A DNA stretch of 46,560 nucleotides from Arthrobacter sp. Soil736 (lineage in GTDB: Bacteria; Actinomycetota; Actinomycetes; Actinomycetales; Micrococcaceae): NCBI RefSeq assembly GCF_001428005.1, contig NZ_LMSB01000001.1, forward strand, positions 451,896-498,455. Reading direction: 5' to 3'. The notes beneath the pieces were generated by a model, which was given only the letters and a program-made list of their open reading frames with translations, was not told the DNA's origin and made no database searches. The position numbers and the translations under genes are program-made. Numbering within the stretch: position 1 is the first letter of the stretch; every line of letters begins with the position of its first letter. Positions 1 through 7,507 of the stretch are shown piece after piece.

Positions 1-223
1 CGGCCGTAGTGTCTGGCGGGCTGGATCGGCGGAAACAATTTCCTGCGGATCTGTAGTCAGTGTGGATGATCGGCGCGCCGGGCGCAATACAAAGTCCGAA
101 AAAGATCGGCTGTGTCGGTGCAGTGCCGTCTTCGTCATCGAGCCATGTCGAACCCGCAGAAGAAGCGTCCGGAACTGTTGGTGGGGAGCTGGAACTGAGT
201 GATCCCTTGCCGGGTGCGCCGCA
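1..223. other. No recognisable gene at left edge
   Basis: I see no convincing coding region or RNA gene here. A 60-codon open frame at 60-242 has no ribosome binding site, matches no family I know and runs into the transporter gene. The stretch probably holds the promoter and leader of the transporter that starts near 224, but I could not pick out clear -35/-10 boxes. Confidence 0.4.
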
Positions 224-1687
224 GTGTTTACTGGAAGAGTGAGCTTCCCTCCGGCGACGCGTGCTCAGAGACTCGTCCTTTGGGTCGCGATTCTTGCCTC
301 CTTCGTGTCCTTTTTGGACAGCAGCGTCATAAATGTGGCATTACCTGCCATTTCCCGTGAACTGGGAGGCGGTCTGACGACCCAGCAATGGGTCGTGGAC
401 GCCTACCTGATCACCCTCGGTTCCCTCATCCTCCTTGCAGGATCGCTGTCTGACGTGCTCGGACGGATCCTCATTCTCCGCGTCGGACTGCTCGGTTTCG
501 GTCTGACGTCCCTGATGTGCGCGTTCGCGCCCACCGCTGGGGTTCTGATCATTTCCCGGGCCTTGCAAGGTATCGCCGGGGCCCTGCTCGTGCCCAGTTC
601 GCTCGCGCTCATCACCTCACATTTTGACGGAACGGCCCGAGCCAAGGCCATTGGCCAATGGACTGCCGGTACCACCGTGGCCTTCATCGCCGGACCGCTC
701 CTGGGCGGCCTGTTGGTCGATTCTGTCGGCTGGCGCTGGGTGTTTGGCATCAACGTTCTGCCGATCGCAGTGACCGTGGGTCTTCTGGCTGTGCTGCACG
801 CGCCCGACATCCGCGAGGAGGGGGTGCGCATTGACTACCCGGGGGCAGTGCTGTGCGTTCTTGGGCTGGCCGGACCGGTGTATGCCCTGATTGAGCAGGG
901 CGCCCAGGGGTGGGGGAGTCCGGTCATCCTGTTGCCCTTCATCCTCGGAGTACTCTGCTTTGCGGCGTTCATCTGGCGGCAGGCAACAGCGAGACAGCCA
1001 CTCATGCCACTGAGTCTCTTCGCCGTCAGGAACTTTGCGGCCGGCAACATGGCCACAACGTTCATCTATGCCGCGCTCTCCATCGGCGGATTCATCATCG
1101 TGCTCTTCCTGCAGCAGGTGGCCGGATACCCGGCGACACTCGCCGCTCTTGCCCTGTTGCCGGTCAGCGTGCTGAGCATCTGCTTGTCGTCATGGTTCGG
1201 TTCACTCGCCGGCCGATACGGCCCGCGGTGGTTCATGGCTCTGGGTCCCGTCGGCGCCGGCCTGGGCTACCTCTTGATGGTCTCGTCGCAGACACCCGTC
1301 AATTACTGGAATCAAGTGCTGCCCGGAATCATCCTCTTTGGGGCCGGGCTCTCGGCAACAGTTGCACCGCTTACCGCCGCCATACTCGGATCGATCTCCG
1401 AACAGCAGTCCGGGATCGGCTCGGCAGTAAACAACGCGGTTGCCCGGGTATCGGGGCTGATTGGCATCGCCTTCGTCGGACTCATCGCCGGGAAGCAGCT
1501 AGACCTGGCAGGATTCCACCGGGTGCTGATCGCCACCGCCATCCTTCTGGTCATCGGAGGCGCGGTCTCAGCCTCCGGGATCAGGAACCCGCCACGGAAC
1601 CTCGCACCGCGGGTACCGCCGCCGCCCAGGCTAAGCGGTGGAGTTATGCGGACGCCGGATAAGCCGAACGGCATCCAAAGCCCCTAG
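224..1687 (+). CDS. MFS drug-resistance transporter, DHA2 (EmrB/QacA) type
   Basis: Integral membrane protein of 487 residues, the normal size for 14-helix DHA2 proton antiporters that export drugs, dyes or antibiotics. The N-terminal helix carries the family hallmark FLDSSVINVALPAI. A motif-A-like SDVLGRI loop follows, then the antiporter motif C region (AGPLLGGLLVDSVGWRWVFGIN). The start is uncertain: GTG at 224 and GTG at 239 are in frame and neither has a strong ribosome binding site. The C-terminus ends in a proline/arginine-rich cytoplasmic tail. It stands alone, with no neighbouring TetR or MarR gene inside the window, so regulation and substrate are unknown. The DHA2 assignment is firm; the drug-efflux role is family inference. 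Confidence 0.9.
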   Translation: MFTGRVSFPPATRAQRLVLWVAILASFVSFLDSSVINVALPAISRELGGGLTTQQWVVDAYLITLGSLILLAGSLSDVLGRILILRVGLLGFGLTSLMCAFAPTAGVLIISRALQGIAGALLVPSSLALITSHFDGTARAKAIGQWTAGTTVAFIAGPLLGGLLVDSVGWRWVFGINVLPIAVTVGLLAVLHAPDIREEGVRIDYPGAVLCVLGLAGPVYALIEQGAQGWGSPVILLPFILGVLCFAAFIWRQATARQPLMPLSLFAVRNFAAGNMATTFIYAALSIGGFIIVLFLQQVAGYPATLAALALLPVSVLSICLSSWFGSLAGRYGPRWFMALGPVGAGLGYLLMVSSQTPVNYWNQVLPGIILFGAGLSATVAPLTAAILGSISEQQSGIGSAVNNAVARVSGLIGIAFVGLIAGKQLDLAGFHRVLIATAILLVIGGAVSASGIRNPPRNLAPRVPPPPRLSGGVMRTPDKPNGIQSP

Positions 1688-1889
1688 CCGGTCCGTCGGG
1701 GGCGTGGGCCTGTGCGGAAGGAATGGTAGACCGCGGATCGACGCTGATTCGTGGAGGGCTCCTGCGGCGACGCAAAGGCGATGCGCACCAGGAGGTGGGT
1801 GGCAGAATTGTTGGGAAGGGGACCGCACCTGCAGGGGTCAGTGCTGACGGTGCGCGGAGGGTGAAGTCCGGATGGCGGAGGAACCTGCG

Positions 1890-2882
1890 ATGGACCACAT
1901 GGAAGCTGCCGGGGCTCACAACGGATGGCCCCGCCTCCGCGTGGCTGACTGGACTGAAACCCGGGATACGGTGCACATGTGGGCGCAGATCGTGGGTAAG
2001 ATCCGCATGGCCCATGCGCCGATGCTCAACCACTGGTGGCAAGTGACGCTGTACGTCACACCGCGCGGGCTGGCGACCTCCAGGATCCCGTATGGCCGCG
2101 GCGCTTTCGACATCGAATTCGACTTCTGTGACCACCGGTTACACATACCCTCCAGCGACGGGACTGCCGCGAGCATCGTGCTCGAAGCCAAATCGGTGGC
2201 CGAATTCCATGCAGAGGTATTTGAGGCCTTGCACCGGCTCGGCATCAACGCCTCCATCCGTGGCATTCCGAACGAGGTGGATCCGGCCATACCCTTCGCC
2301 GCAGACGACCGGCACGCCTCCTACGACCCCGGTGCCGTCCGGCTGTTCTGGCGTCAGCTAGTCCAGGCGGACCGGGTCCTGAATGAATTCAGGTCCTATT
2401 TCAGCGGCAAGGCGAGTCCCGTTCACTTCTTCTGGGGATCGATGGATCTGGCTTACGCGAGGTTCTCCGGGCGGGCGACGTCGACCCAACCGGGGGGAGC
2501 CCCAAACTGCCCCGACTGGGTCATGGCGGAGGCTTACTCCCACGAGATGAGCAGTTGCGGGTTTTGGCCGGGGGGAGGTGATGAAGGGGCCTTCTACGCC
2601 TATTCCTTCCCCGAGCAAGCCGGTTACGCCGAGTACGTCAGCGAAGCCGACGGGGCCGTCTACAGCAAGGCCGACAAGCTATACCTGCTTCCTTATGAGA
2701 ACGTCCGCTCCGCGCCGGACCCGGACGGGACGCTATCGCGGTTCCTTCACTCCACCTACGAGGCCGCTGCGGAGACAGGACACTGGGACCGTGCCGGTCT
2801 TGAAATCGATCCGGACCGCTGGCGGCAGCACCGTCACCACCGGCAGCCCCCTGAGCAGACGTTCGGCGAGACCTCGCGCTGA
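1890..2882 (+). CDS. DUF5996 family protein
   Basis: Soluble protein of 330 residues matching the DUF5996 family, whose function is unknown. Typical features are the early WPRLRVADWTETRDTVHMW segment, HWWQVTLYVTPRGLAT, the FDIEFDFCDHRLHI strand and the conserved FWGSMDLAYARFSGR and CGFWPGGGDEGAFYAYSFPEP-like blocks. These blocks are rich in Trp, His and Asp. The ATG at 1890 is preferred over the ATG at 1872, because GGAGGA at 1876-1881 sits eight bases before it. No signal peptide or membrane helix is visible. It is preceded by about 200 bases without a gene and followed by a zinc-finger gene on the same strand. Family membership is clear; I will not assign a reaction. Confidence 0.85.
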   Translation: MDHMEAAGAHNGWPRLRVADWTETRDTVHMWAQIVGKIRMAHAPMLNHWWQVTLYVTPRGLATSRIPYGRGAFDIEFDFCDHRLHIPSSDGTAASIVLEAKSVAEFHAEVFEALHRLGINASIRGIPNEVDPAIPFAADDRHASYDPGAVRLFWRQLVQADRVLNEFRSYFSGKASPVHFFWGSMDLAYARFSGRATSTQPGGAPNCPDWVMAEAYSHEMSSCGFWPGGGDEGAFYAYSFPEQAGYAEYVSEADGAVYSKADKLYLLPYENVRSAPDPDGTLSRFLHSTYEAAAETGHWDRAGLEIDPDRWRQHRHHRQPPEQTFGETSR

Positions 2883-3006
2883 CCCCGAGGCCTTCCGCGA
2901 CACGACGTCGAGCTGCCCGGACGAACCACCTTTCCATCGGCCCTGCCTGGACCTCCACGTAAAATAGTGCGTGGGCGACGGGCACTCGAATCCGAGGAGA
3001 AGCCAT

Positions 3007-3354
3007 ATGAATGCGGTACAGGGCATCGATGTCACGGTCCCGCCCAGCGGGGGCGGCTGCGTTGAATGCGAAGCCGGCGCAGGCTGGTGGCTGCATCTTC
3101 GCCGGTGCGCCCAGTGCGGCCACATCGGCTGTTGCGATAACTCACCGTCCCAACACGCCTCCGCTCACGCCCGATCCACCGGCCACCCCGTCATCCGTAC
3201 GTTCGAACCGGGCGAAGCCTGGTTCTACGACTATCCCAGTTCCACTTTTTTCGACGGACCGGACCTGGCACCGCCGGCCCATCACCCACTCGATCAGAGC
3301 GTCCCGGGCCCGGCCTCGCGAGTCCCCCAAGACTGGCGCCACCGCCTGCCCTGA
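3007..3354 (+). CDS. UBP-type zinc-finger domain protein
   Basis: Small protein of 115 residues consisting mainly of one ZnF-UBP fold. The likely zinc ligands are C18-x2-C21, C34-x2-C37, C42 and the histidines H50, H54 and H60. The motif GCCDNSPSQHASAHARSTGHPV is typical of the bacterial versions. In eukaryotes this fold binds the ubiquitin C-terminus. Bacteria such as Arthrobacter lack ubiquitin, so the ligand here is unknown. The ATG at 3007 is chosen because GAGGAGAAG lies just upstream; an in-frame upstream extension lacks such a site. The tail is short, proline-rich and probably disordered. Confidence 0.88.
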   Translation: MNAVQGIDVTVPPSGGGCVECEAGAGWWLHLRRCAQCGHIGCCDNSPSQHASAHARSTGHPVIRTFEPGEAWFYDYPSSTFFDGPDLAPPAHHPLDQSVPGPASRVPQDWRHRLP

Positions 3355-3674
3355 CAATGTCGCCTGGCGGAAGCGCACGAGCCACCCTCCGTCCAGGCTT
3401 ACTGTGTCTCGAAGGCAGGACCAGGCTGAGCCTCTTAGAACCGGCCCAGGGCTAGCGCTTAGGCGAAGAAAACGGAGTCGTCGGAGCCTCTACATCAAAT
3501 ACGAGACCGTGGTCTCCCGGGGAACTGCGTCCCTCCATCGGAAATGCGAATATCAAATCAAATGAGAAAGATTTCTTGATTTTGCTGCTTGAGCATCCTA
3601 CGCTTGAGGACATAGGTTACGGGCCCGGCAGTGACGCAGGGCCGCCGTATCGGACAGCGATGAGAGAAGCGCAG
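3355..3674. promoter_or_regulatory. Gene-free leader and promoter region of the idnO operon
   Basis: This 320-base stretch separates the zinc-finger gene from idnO. Open frames crossing it look like chance frames: low-complexity arginine/serine translation and no start signal. The base composition drops to AT-rich around 3540-3600, as expected for a promoter. It contains one copy of the 16-bp palindrome found four more times further right (3563-3578). I could not confidently assign -35 and -10 boxes. Confidence 0.55.
3563..3578. promoter_or_regulatory. Operator-like palindrome, copy 1 (before idnO)
   Basis: TGAGAA-AGAT-TTCTTG, a 6-4-6 inverted repeat with one or two mismatches to the best copies at 9590, 15229 and 15309. 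It lies about 97 bases before the chosen idnO start and is nested in a wider AAATCAA/TTGATTT inverted repeat. This is the weakest of the five copies. Confidence 0.55.
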
Positions 3675-4451
3675 ATGGACAGCACACCACCCTTTGATCT
3701 GACGGGCCGCTTGGCCCTTGTTACCGGCTCCTCACGGGGGATTGGAAACGCTTTGGCGAGCGGGTTGGCTCGTGCGGGAGCGTCCGTTGTTCTCCACGGC
3801 TTGGACGCAGACCGTTTGGAGCGGAGCCGGCTGGCGCTCGCCGAGAAGTTTGGCAAGGACCGGGTCGATGCCGTCGCGTTCAACATCACCGATGAGGGTT
3901 CCGTGGCACGGGGAATAGCCCATATCGAGGAGAATCTCGGCGCGCTGGACATCCTGGTCAACAACGCCGGCATCCAGCACCGGGTTCCCCTGCTGGATCT
4001 GGCGGTCGAAGACTGGAACCGGGTGATCTCCACCGACCTGACCAGCGCCTTCCTCGTGGGGCGTGAGGTGGCCCGGCGGATGCTGCCGCGAAAGCGGGGA
4101 AAGATCATCAACATCGGCTCCGTGCAGTCGGATCTGGCCCGCCCGACCATCGGCGCCTATACGGCCGCGAAGGGCGGCCTGCGGAACCTGACCCGGGCCA
4201 TGACGGCTGAATGGGCAGGGGAAGGGCTCCAGATCAATGCTGTCGCGCCCGGCTATATCCACACCGAGATGACCCAGCCCCTGGTGGACGATGAGGCGTT
4301 CAACTCCTGGATCTGCAAGCGGACCCCTGCAGCCCGCTGGGGGACCGTGGATGACCTCACCGGTCCTGTGCAGTGGCTGGCCTCGGACGCCTCGGCGTAT
4401 GTGAACGGGCAAACCATCTTCATCGACGGCGGCATGACGGCGGTGGTCTGA
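3675..4451 (+). CDS. idnO: Gluconate 5-dehydrogenase-like SDR
   Basis: Classical short-chain dehydrogenase of 258 residues, most like gluconate 5-dehydrogenase, which reduces 5-keto-D-gluconate to D-gluconate with NAD(P)H. Visible are the cofactor motif TGSSRGIG (17-24), NNAG (96-99), the catalytic S149, Y162 and K166, and the C-terminal VNGQTIFIDGG signature. The ATG at 3675 is preferred: GAGAGAAG lies upstream, and longer versions would run into the palindrome at 3563. Its stop is two bases before the idnD start, so the two are cotranscribed, as in the E. coli L-idonate pathway. The plus-strand genes through 6278 appear to form one operon. Substrate is inferred from similarity and from the neighbouring idnD and gluconokinase. 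Confidence 0.85.
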   Translation: MDSTPPFDLTGRLALVTGSSRGIGNALASGLARAGASVVLHGLDADRLERSRLALAEKFGKDRVDAVAFNITDEGSVARGIAHIEENLGALDILVNNAGIQHRVPLLDLAVEDWNRVISTDLTSAFLVGREVARRMLPRKRGKIINIGSVQSDLARPTIGAYTAAKGGLRNLTRAMTAEWAGEGLQINAVAPGYIHTEMTQPLVDDEAFNSWICKRTPAARWGTVDDLTGPVQWLASDASAYVNGQTIFIDGGMTAVV

Positions 4452-4453
4452 CG

Positions 4454-5524
4454 ATGCCCGGCAACGTGAACACGAACGGATCGGCCCTTGTCATCCACGG
4501 CGTCGGGGACCTGAGGCTGGATGCGGTGCTGCCTGCTGCCCCGCGAAGTGATGAGGCCGTCGTCGAAATCGCCTACGGGGGGATCTGCGGGTCCGACCTG
4601 CACTACTGGCTCCACGGTGCCGCAGGCGAGTCCATACTGCGTGAACCGCTCGTCCTCGGCCATGAAGTGGTCGGCACGGTCAGCCGGGCTGCCGAGGACG
4701 GATCCGGACCGGGGGCAGGCACCGCAGTCGCGGTCCATCCGGCCACCCCAGGGGGCGCGGGCGCGCGTTACCCTGCGGAATCCCCCAACCTCTCTCCGGG
4801 ATGCACCTATTTGGGGAGTGCGGCCCGGTTTCCCCACACGCAGGGAGCGTTCAGCCAGTTCGCCGTGCTGCCGGCCCGGATGCTGCGGCCCCTGCCCGAG
4901 GGATTGCCGCTGAGGACTGCGGCCCTCGCCGAACCGGCCAGCGTCGCCTGGCACGCCGTCGCCCGCGCCGGTGACGTCCGGGGCAAACGAGTACTCGTGA
5001 TTGGAAGCGGCCCCATCGGATGCCTCGCGGTCGCCGTACTCAAGTGCGCCGGCGCAGCGGAAATCATCGCCGTCGACGTCCACGAGGAACCCCTGAAAAC
5101 CGCACGGCTGGTCGGCGCCACGGAAACGATTCTCGCCGCCGACGCCGACGCGATAGCCGCCGTCGAAGCCGACGTCTCGGTGGAGTCGTCAGGAAATTAT
5201 CGAGGTCTTGATTCCGCGATCCGCGGCACCATGCGCGGCGGGACGGTGGTGATGGTGGGACTGCTGCCCAGCGGCGAACAGCCGGTGGCCATCTCCCTGG
5301 CAATCACCCGTGAGCTGGACCTTCGTGGCTCCTTCCGCTTCAACGATGAAATGGACGACGTCCTTTCGGCGCTGGCCGACGGAAGCCTGCATGTGGACCC
5401 CGTGGTCACACACGAATACCCGTTCAGCGACGCCATCGAAGCCTTTAACACCGCCAAGGACTCGCGCCGCTCAGGCAAGGTCCTTCTCTCGTTCACGCCG
5501 GACACGACCCCAGGAGCACGCTGA
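4454..5524 (+). CDS. idnD: L-idonate 5-dehydrogenase-like zinc MDR, lacking structural zinc cysteines
   Basis: Medium-chain dehydrogenase of 356 residues resembling IdnD, which interconverts L-idonate and 5-ketogluconate. The catalytic zinc ligands are intact: C45 in GGICGSDLHYW, H70-E71 in GHE and E160 in AEPASVAWH. The nucleotide-binding motif GSGPIG lies at 184-189, and LRGSFRF matches E. coli IdnD closely. The structural-zinc loop is unusual: the CGxCxxC cluster of E. coli IdnD is replaced by a Gly/Ala/Pro-rich segment at about 100-116, leaving only C117. It starts two bases after idnO, and its stop TGA overlaps the ATG of the next gene. IdnD is the best guess; a sorbitol/threonine-dehydrogenase-type substrate is possible. 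Confidence 0.82.
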   Translation: MPGNVNTNGSALVIHGVGDLRLDAVLPAAPRSDEAVVEIAYGGICGSDLHYWLHGAAGESILREPLVLGHEVVGTVSRAAEDGSGPGAGTAVAVHPATPGGAGARYPAESPNLSPGCTYLGSAARFPHTQGAFSQFAVLPARMLRPLPEGLPLRTAALAEPASVAWHAVARAGDVRGKRVLVIGSGPIGCLAVAVLKCAGAAEIIAVDVHEEPLKTARLVGATETILAADADAIAAVEADVSVESSGNYRGLDSAIRGTMRGGTVVMVGLLPSGEQPVAISLAITRELDLRGSFRFNDEMDDVLSALADGSLHVDPVVTHEYPFSDAIEAFNTAKDSRRSGKVLLSFTPDTTPGAR

Positions 5525-5742
5525 TGCTGCGAACACTGGGGCAGGCAACCCAGGCGCGGGCCCGCCGTCCGGTCACTGCTGTGACCGGGACCCACTGCCC
5601 CGTCAGCGGGGTATGGGCGCCCGTCGGTGAGGAGAGGGCCCTATGCCGGGTCCTCGAAGGAAGCGTCATGCCGGCCTTCCGCAACGCCGCCGCGGAGTGG
5701 AAACTCCTTGAAGGCCTTCAGCGGCGTGACATAAATACGTGA
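5524..5742 (+). CDS. 72-residue TGTHCP-motif protein, paralogue A
   Basis: Small basic protein of 72 residues of no family I can name. It carries TGTHCP (21-26), SGVW (28-31), EGSVMP (45-50) and W59. The protein at 16368-16586 has the same length, and the TGTHCP, EGxVxP and Trp positions are shifted by exactly two residues throughout, so the two are paralogues. The start ATG shares one base with the idnD stop (TGATG), and the end overlaps the next gene by GTGA; both junctions indicate translational coupling. The conserved Cys/His and SGxW pattern suggests a small folded domain or a peptide-sized binding module. I recall similar small CPxSGxW...MP...W proteins in other bacteria, without a function. 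Confidence 0.7.
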   Translation: MLRTLGQATQARARRPVTAVTGTHCPVSGVWAPVGEERALCRVLEGSVMPAFRNAAAEWKLLEGLQRRDINT

Positions 5743-6278
5743 CATACATAGCTGAGGCGCGTCCGCGCCGGACACCGGCCACACGTGGCGGGCAGGTCCG
5801 CCGTCGTTCGGAAACACCCGCCGGGAATCCGGCTCTGGAACGCAGGCTGTCCGACGCCAGAGTGTCGCGCGCCCACCGGCAGAGCCGTGTGCGCACGCTC
5901 CAGAACCACAGGAACGAGGCAGTGGCAGCCGCTTTGACCGCACGCGTGCCCGTTGCGGCCATCGCGGCCATCACGGGCCTGAAGCTCACGGACGTGAAGA
6001 AGATCGGAAAGGGCCATTCCGACTCCTACGTTGCCGGTGTTTCCCGCGAGCAGCACCTTGCCGGGCTCGCCGAGATAGCCGGCCAGCTCCTGGAAGCCGT
6101 GGAGGAAAAGGCCACCGCAGAAAGGAAGTTCCGCGCCGACGTCGTTGAAGCCCTGCGCAGCGGTCAGCTGGACGTCTTCCGGATTGCCGCGCTGACGGCC
6201 GTGACCGCCGAGCGGCTGCGCGAGATCACCCGCGGGACCGGATTGCGCGGGGAAGCGTTCCGGTCGCGTCCTTCCTAG
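5739..6278 (+). CDS. Tandem helix-turn-helix-like protein of unknown function
   Basis: Protein of 179 residues starting with GTG that overlaps the previous stop (GTGA). The first 55 residues are Arg-rich and probably disordered. Two 31-residue segments, V62-G92 and V136-G166, align without gaps at 9 identical positions plus many conservative ones. Each reads as a short helix-turn-helix (VPVAAIAAITGLKLTDVKKI and LDVFRIAALTAVTAERLREI). They are joined by a predicted helical/coiled-coil linker (about 105-132). It could be a DNA-binding accessory or a sigma-like regulator of this operon, but I do not recognise a family. It ends in CTAG shared with the stop of the convergent tetR gene. Confidence 0.65.
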   Translation: MTYIAEARPRRTPATRGGQVRRRSETPAGNPALERRLSDARVSRAHRQSRVRTLQNHRNEAVAAALTARVPVAAIAAITGLKLTDVKKIGKGHSDSYVAGVSREQHLAGLAEIAGQLLEAVEEKATAERKFRADVVEALRSGQLDVFRIAALTAVTAERLREITRGTGLRGEAFRSRPS

Positions 6279-6868
6279 GTGCCGGCGCTGCTGGAGCGGT
6301 CCTCGCTCCACCCGATCATGGCGCCTTTGAGTGCCGAAACGAGCCGGGCAGTGGCCTGGTCCTTGCTCAGGCCGACGGTCCGGATCAGGTCGAGGATTTC
6401 ACGGGGGTCGAACAGGATGTTCCAGAGAAACATGGCTTCATCCCCGAGGGGCGGGAGGCCCAGCTCATCGCACGTCTCGCGCAGGGGACGCTCCAGTGCG
6501 TCCGCCTGGACGGTCAGGTAGAAGGCGCCTTTACGCAGACGTGCCAGATAGCCCTCGCCTGAACGCGTATACAGCATCGCTCCGCCGTGGCGCGTTACCA
6601 GGTCCACCCATTTGCGGCTGACGGCCTCCAGCAGTTCCAGCCCCGAAGTTTCCTGCTTCAGGCTGAAATCCCGGAGCTTTTCCCCCACGCCGAAGCGGTA
6701 TTCAGCAAGGATGTCCTCGACGGAGGCGAAATGGCGGTAGGCGGTGGCAGAGGAAATTTCGGCGTGCTTGGCGATGTCCGTCATGTTGATCGGACCCCGC
6801 CTGGAGGCGAACAGTTCGCCCGCGGCCTTGATGAGCTGTCTGCGGTTGCGCTGTGTGTCGCTACGCAT
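6275..6868 (-). CDS. TetR-family regulator 1
   Basis: Transcription factor of 197 residues with an N-terminal TetR DNA-binding domain (about 1-55; helix-turn-helix MTDIAKHAEISSATAYRHFAS) and an all-alpha ligand domain. The motif GYLARLRKGAFYLTVQADALERPL and LFDPREILDL are shared almost exactly with its neighbour at 6894-7502. The two are tandem paralogues at roughly half identity, with only 25 bases between them. It is the last gene of the minus-strand series, convergent with the tandem-HTH gene. It is a candidate to bind the five 16-bp palindromes of this region. The ligand is unknown and is probably a pathway acid. Confidence 0.88.
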   Translation of the reverse strand: MRSDTQRNRRQLIKAAGELFASRRGPINMTDIAKHAEISSATAYRHFASVEDILAEYRFGVGEKLRDFSLKQETSGLELLEAVSRKWVDLVTRHGGAMLYTRSGEGYLARLRKGAFYLTVQADALERPLRETCDELGLPPLGDEAMFLWNILFDPREILDLIRTVGLSKDQATARLVSALKGAMIGWSEDRSSSAGT

Positions 6869-6893
6869 TGATCGGCACCCTTTCGTTACCCAC

Positions 6894-7502
6894 CTAGCTT
6901 AGGTCCTTGGCAGGGTCCCAACCCCGGAGCGCGGCCGTGAAGGTCCGCACCAGCCGGTCGGATGCCTGCTGCGGGGTGAGTCCGACCGTATGAATCAGGT
7001 CAAAGATTTCGCGCGGGTCAAAGAACAGGTTCCAGAGGAACAGTGCATGATCGCCCGTGTCTTCTGTTCCGAGTTCCCGGGTCAGCTCCTCCAGCGGCCG
7101 CTGCATAGCCTCGGCCTGGACGGTGAGGTAGTACGCACCGTCACGGATGCGGGCCAGGTACCCTTCGGCGGAACGCGTGTGGACCATCGACCCGCCATGC
7201 CGGACCACCAGCTGTACCCACTGACCGCAGACAAGATCGAGCAGAGCCCTTCCCCGGGCTTTCTGCGCCTGGCTGAACGCCAGCAATTCCCGGCCCACTT
7301 CGAAACGGTAGGCCGCGAGAACGTCGTCCACGGAGGCGAAATGGCGGTACGCGGTGGCCGTGGAAATGCCTGCGCTGGCCGCCACTTCGGCCATGGAGGC
7401 CGCCGTGCCGGCTCCGAAGAGCTGGCCGGCGGCATCAATCAGCAGCGTCCGGCTTCGTTGAGTGTCGGCGCGCAGCCCGGAGGCAGGGTCGCTGAGAGGC
7501 AT
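6894..7502 (-). CDS. TetR-family regulator 2 (paralogue of regulator 1)
   Basis: TetR-type repressor of 202 residues with the helix-turn-helix MAEVAASAGISTATAYRHFAS and the effector domain motifs GYLARIRDGAYYLTVQAEAMQRPLEE and LFFDPREIFDLIHTVGL. The ATG at 7502 is chosen because it follows the aminotransferase stop by five bases and gives a normal-length TetR protein; an open frame continues far upstream but lies within the aminotransferase gene. Placement at the end of a catabolic operon suggests feedback control by a pathway ligand. The pair might form heterodimers or divide the operators between them; the sequence does not say which. Confidence 0.88.
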   Translation of the reverse strand: MPLSDPASGLRADTQRSRTLLIDAAGQLFGAGTAASMAEVAASAGISTATAYRHFASVDDVLAAYRFEVGRELLAFSQAQKARGRALLDLVCGQWVQLVVRHGGSMVHTRSAEGYLARIRDGAYYLTVQAEAMQRPLEELTRELGTEDTGDHALFLWNLFFDPREIFDLIHTVGLTPQQASDRLVRTFTAALRGWDPAKDLS

Positions 7503-7507
7503 CCGGT

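Noticed and set aside
3011..3565. 184-codon plus-strand frame over the zinc-finger gene and the gene-free stretch
   Set aside because: Overlaps the zinc-finger gene in another frame, has no ribosome binding site, and its translation is Arg/Pro/Thr/Ser-rich.
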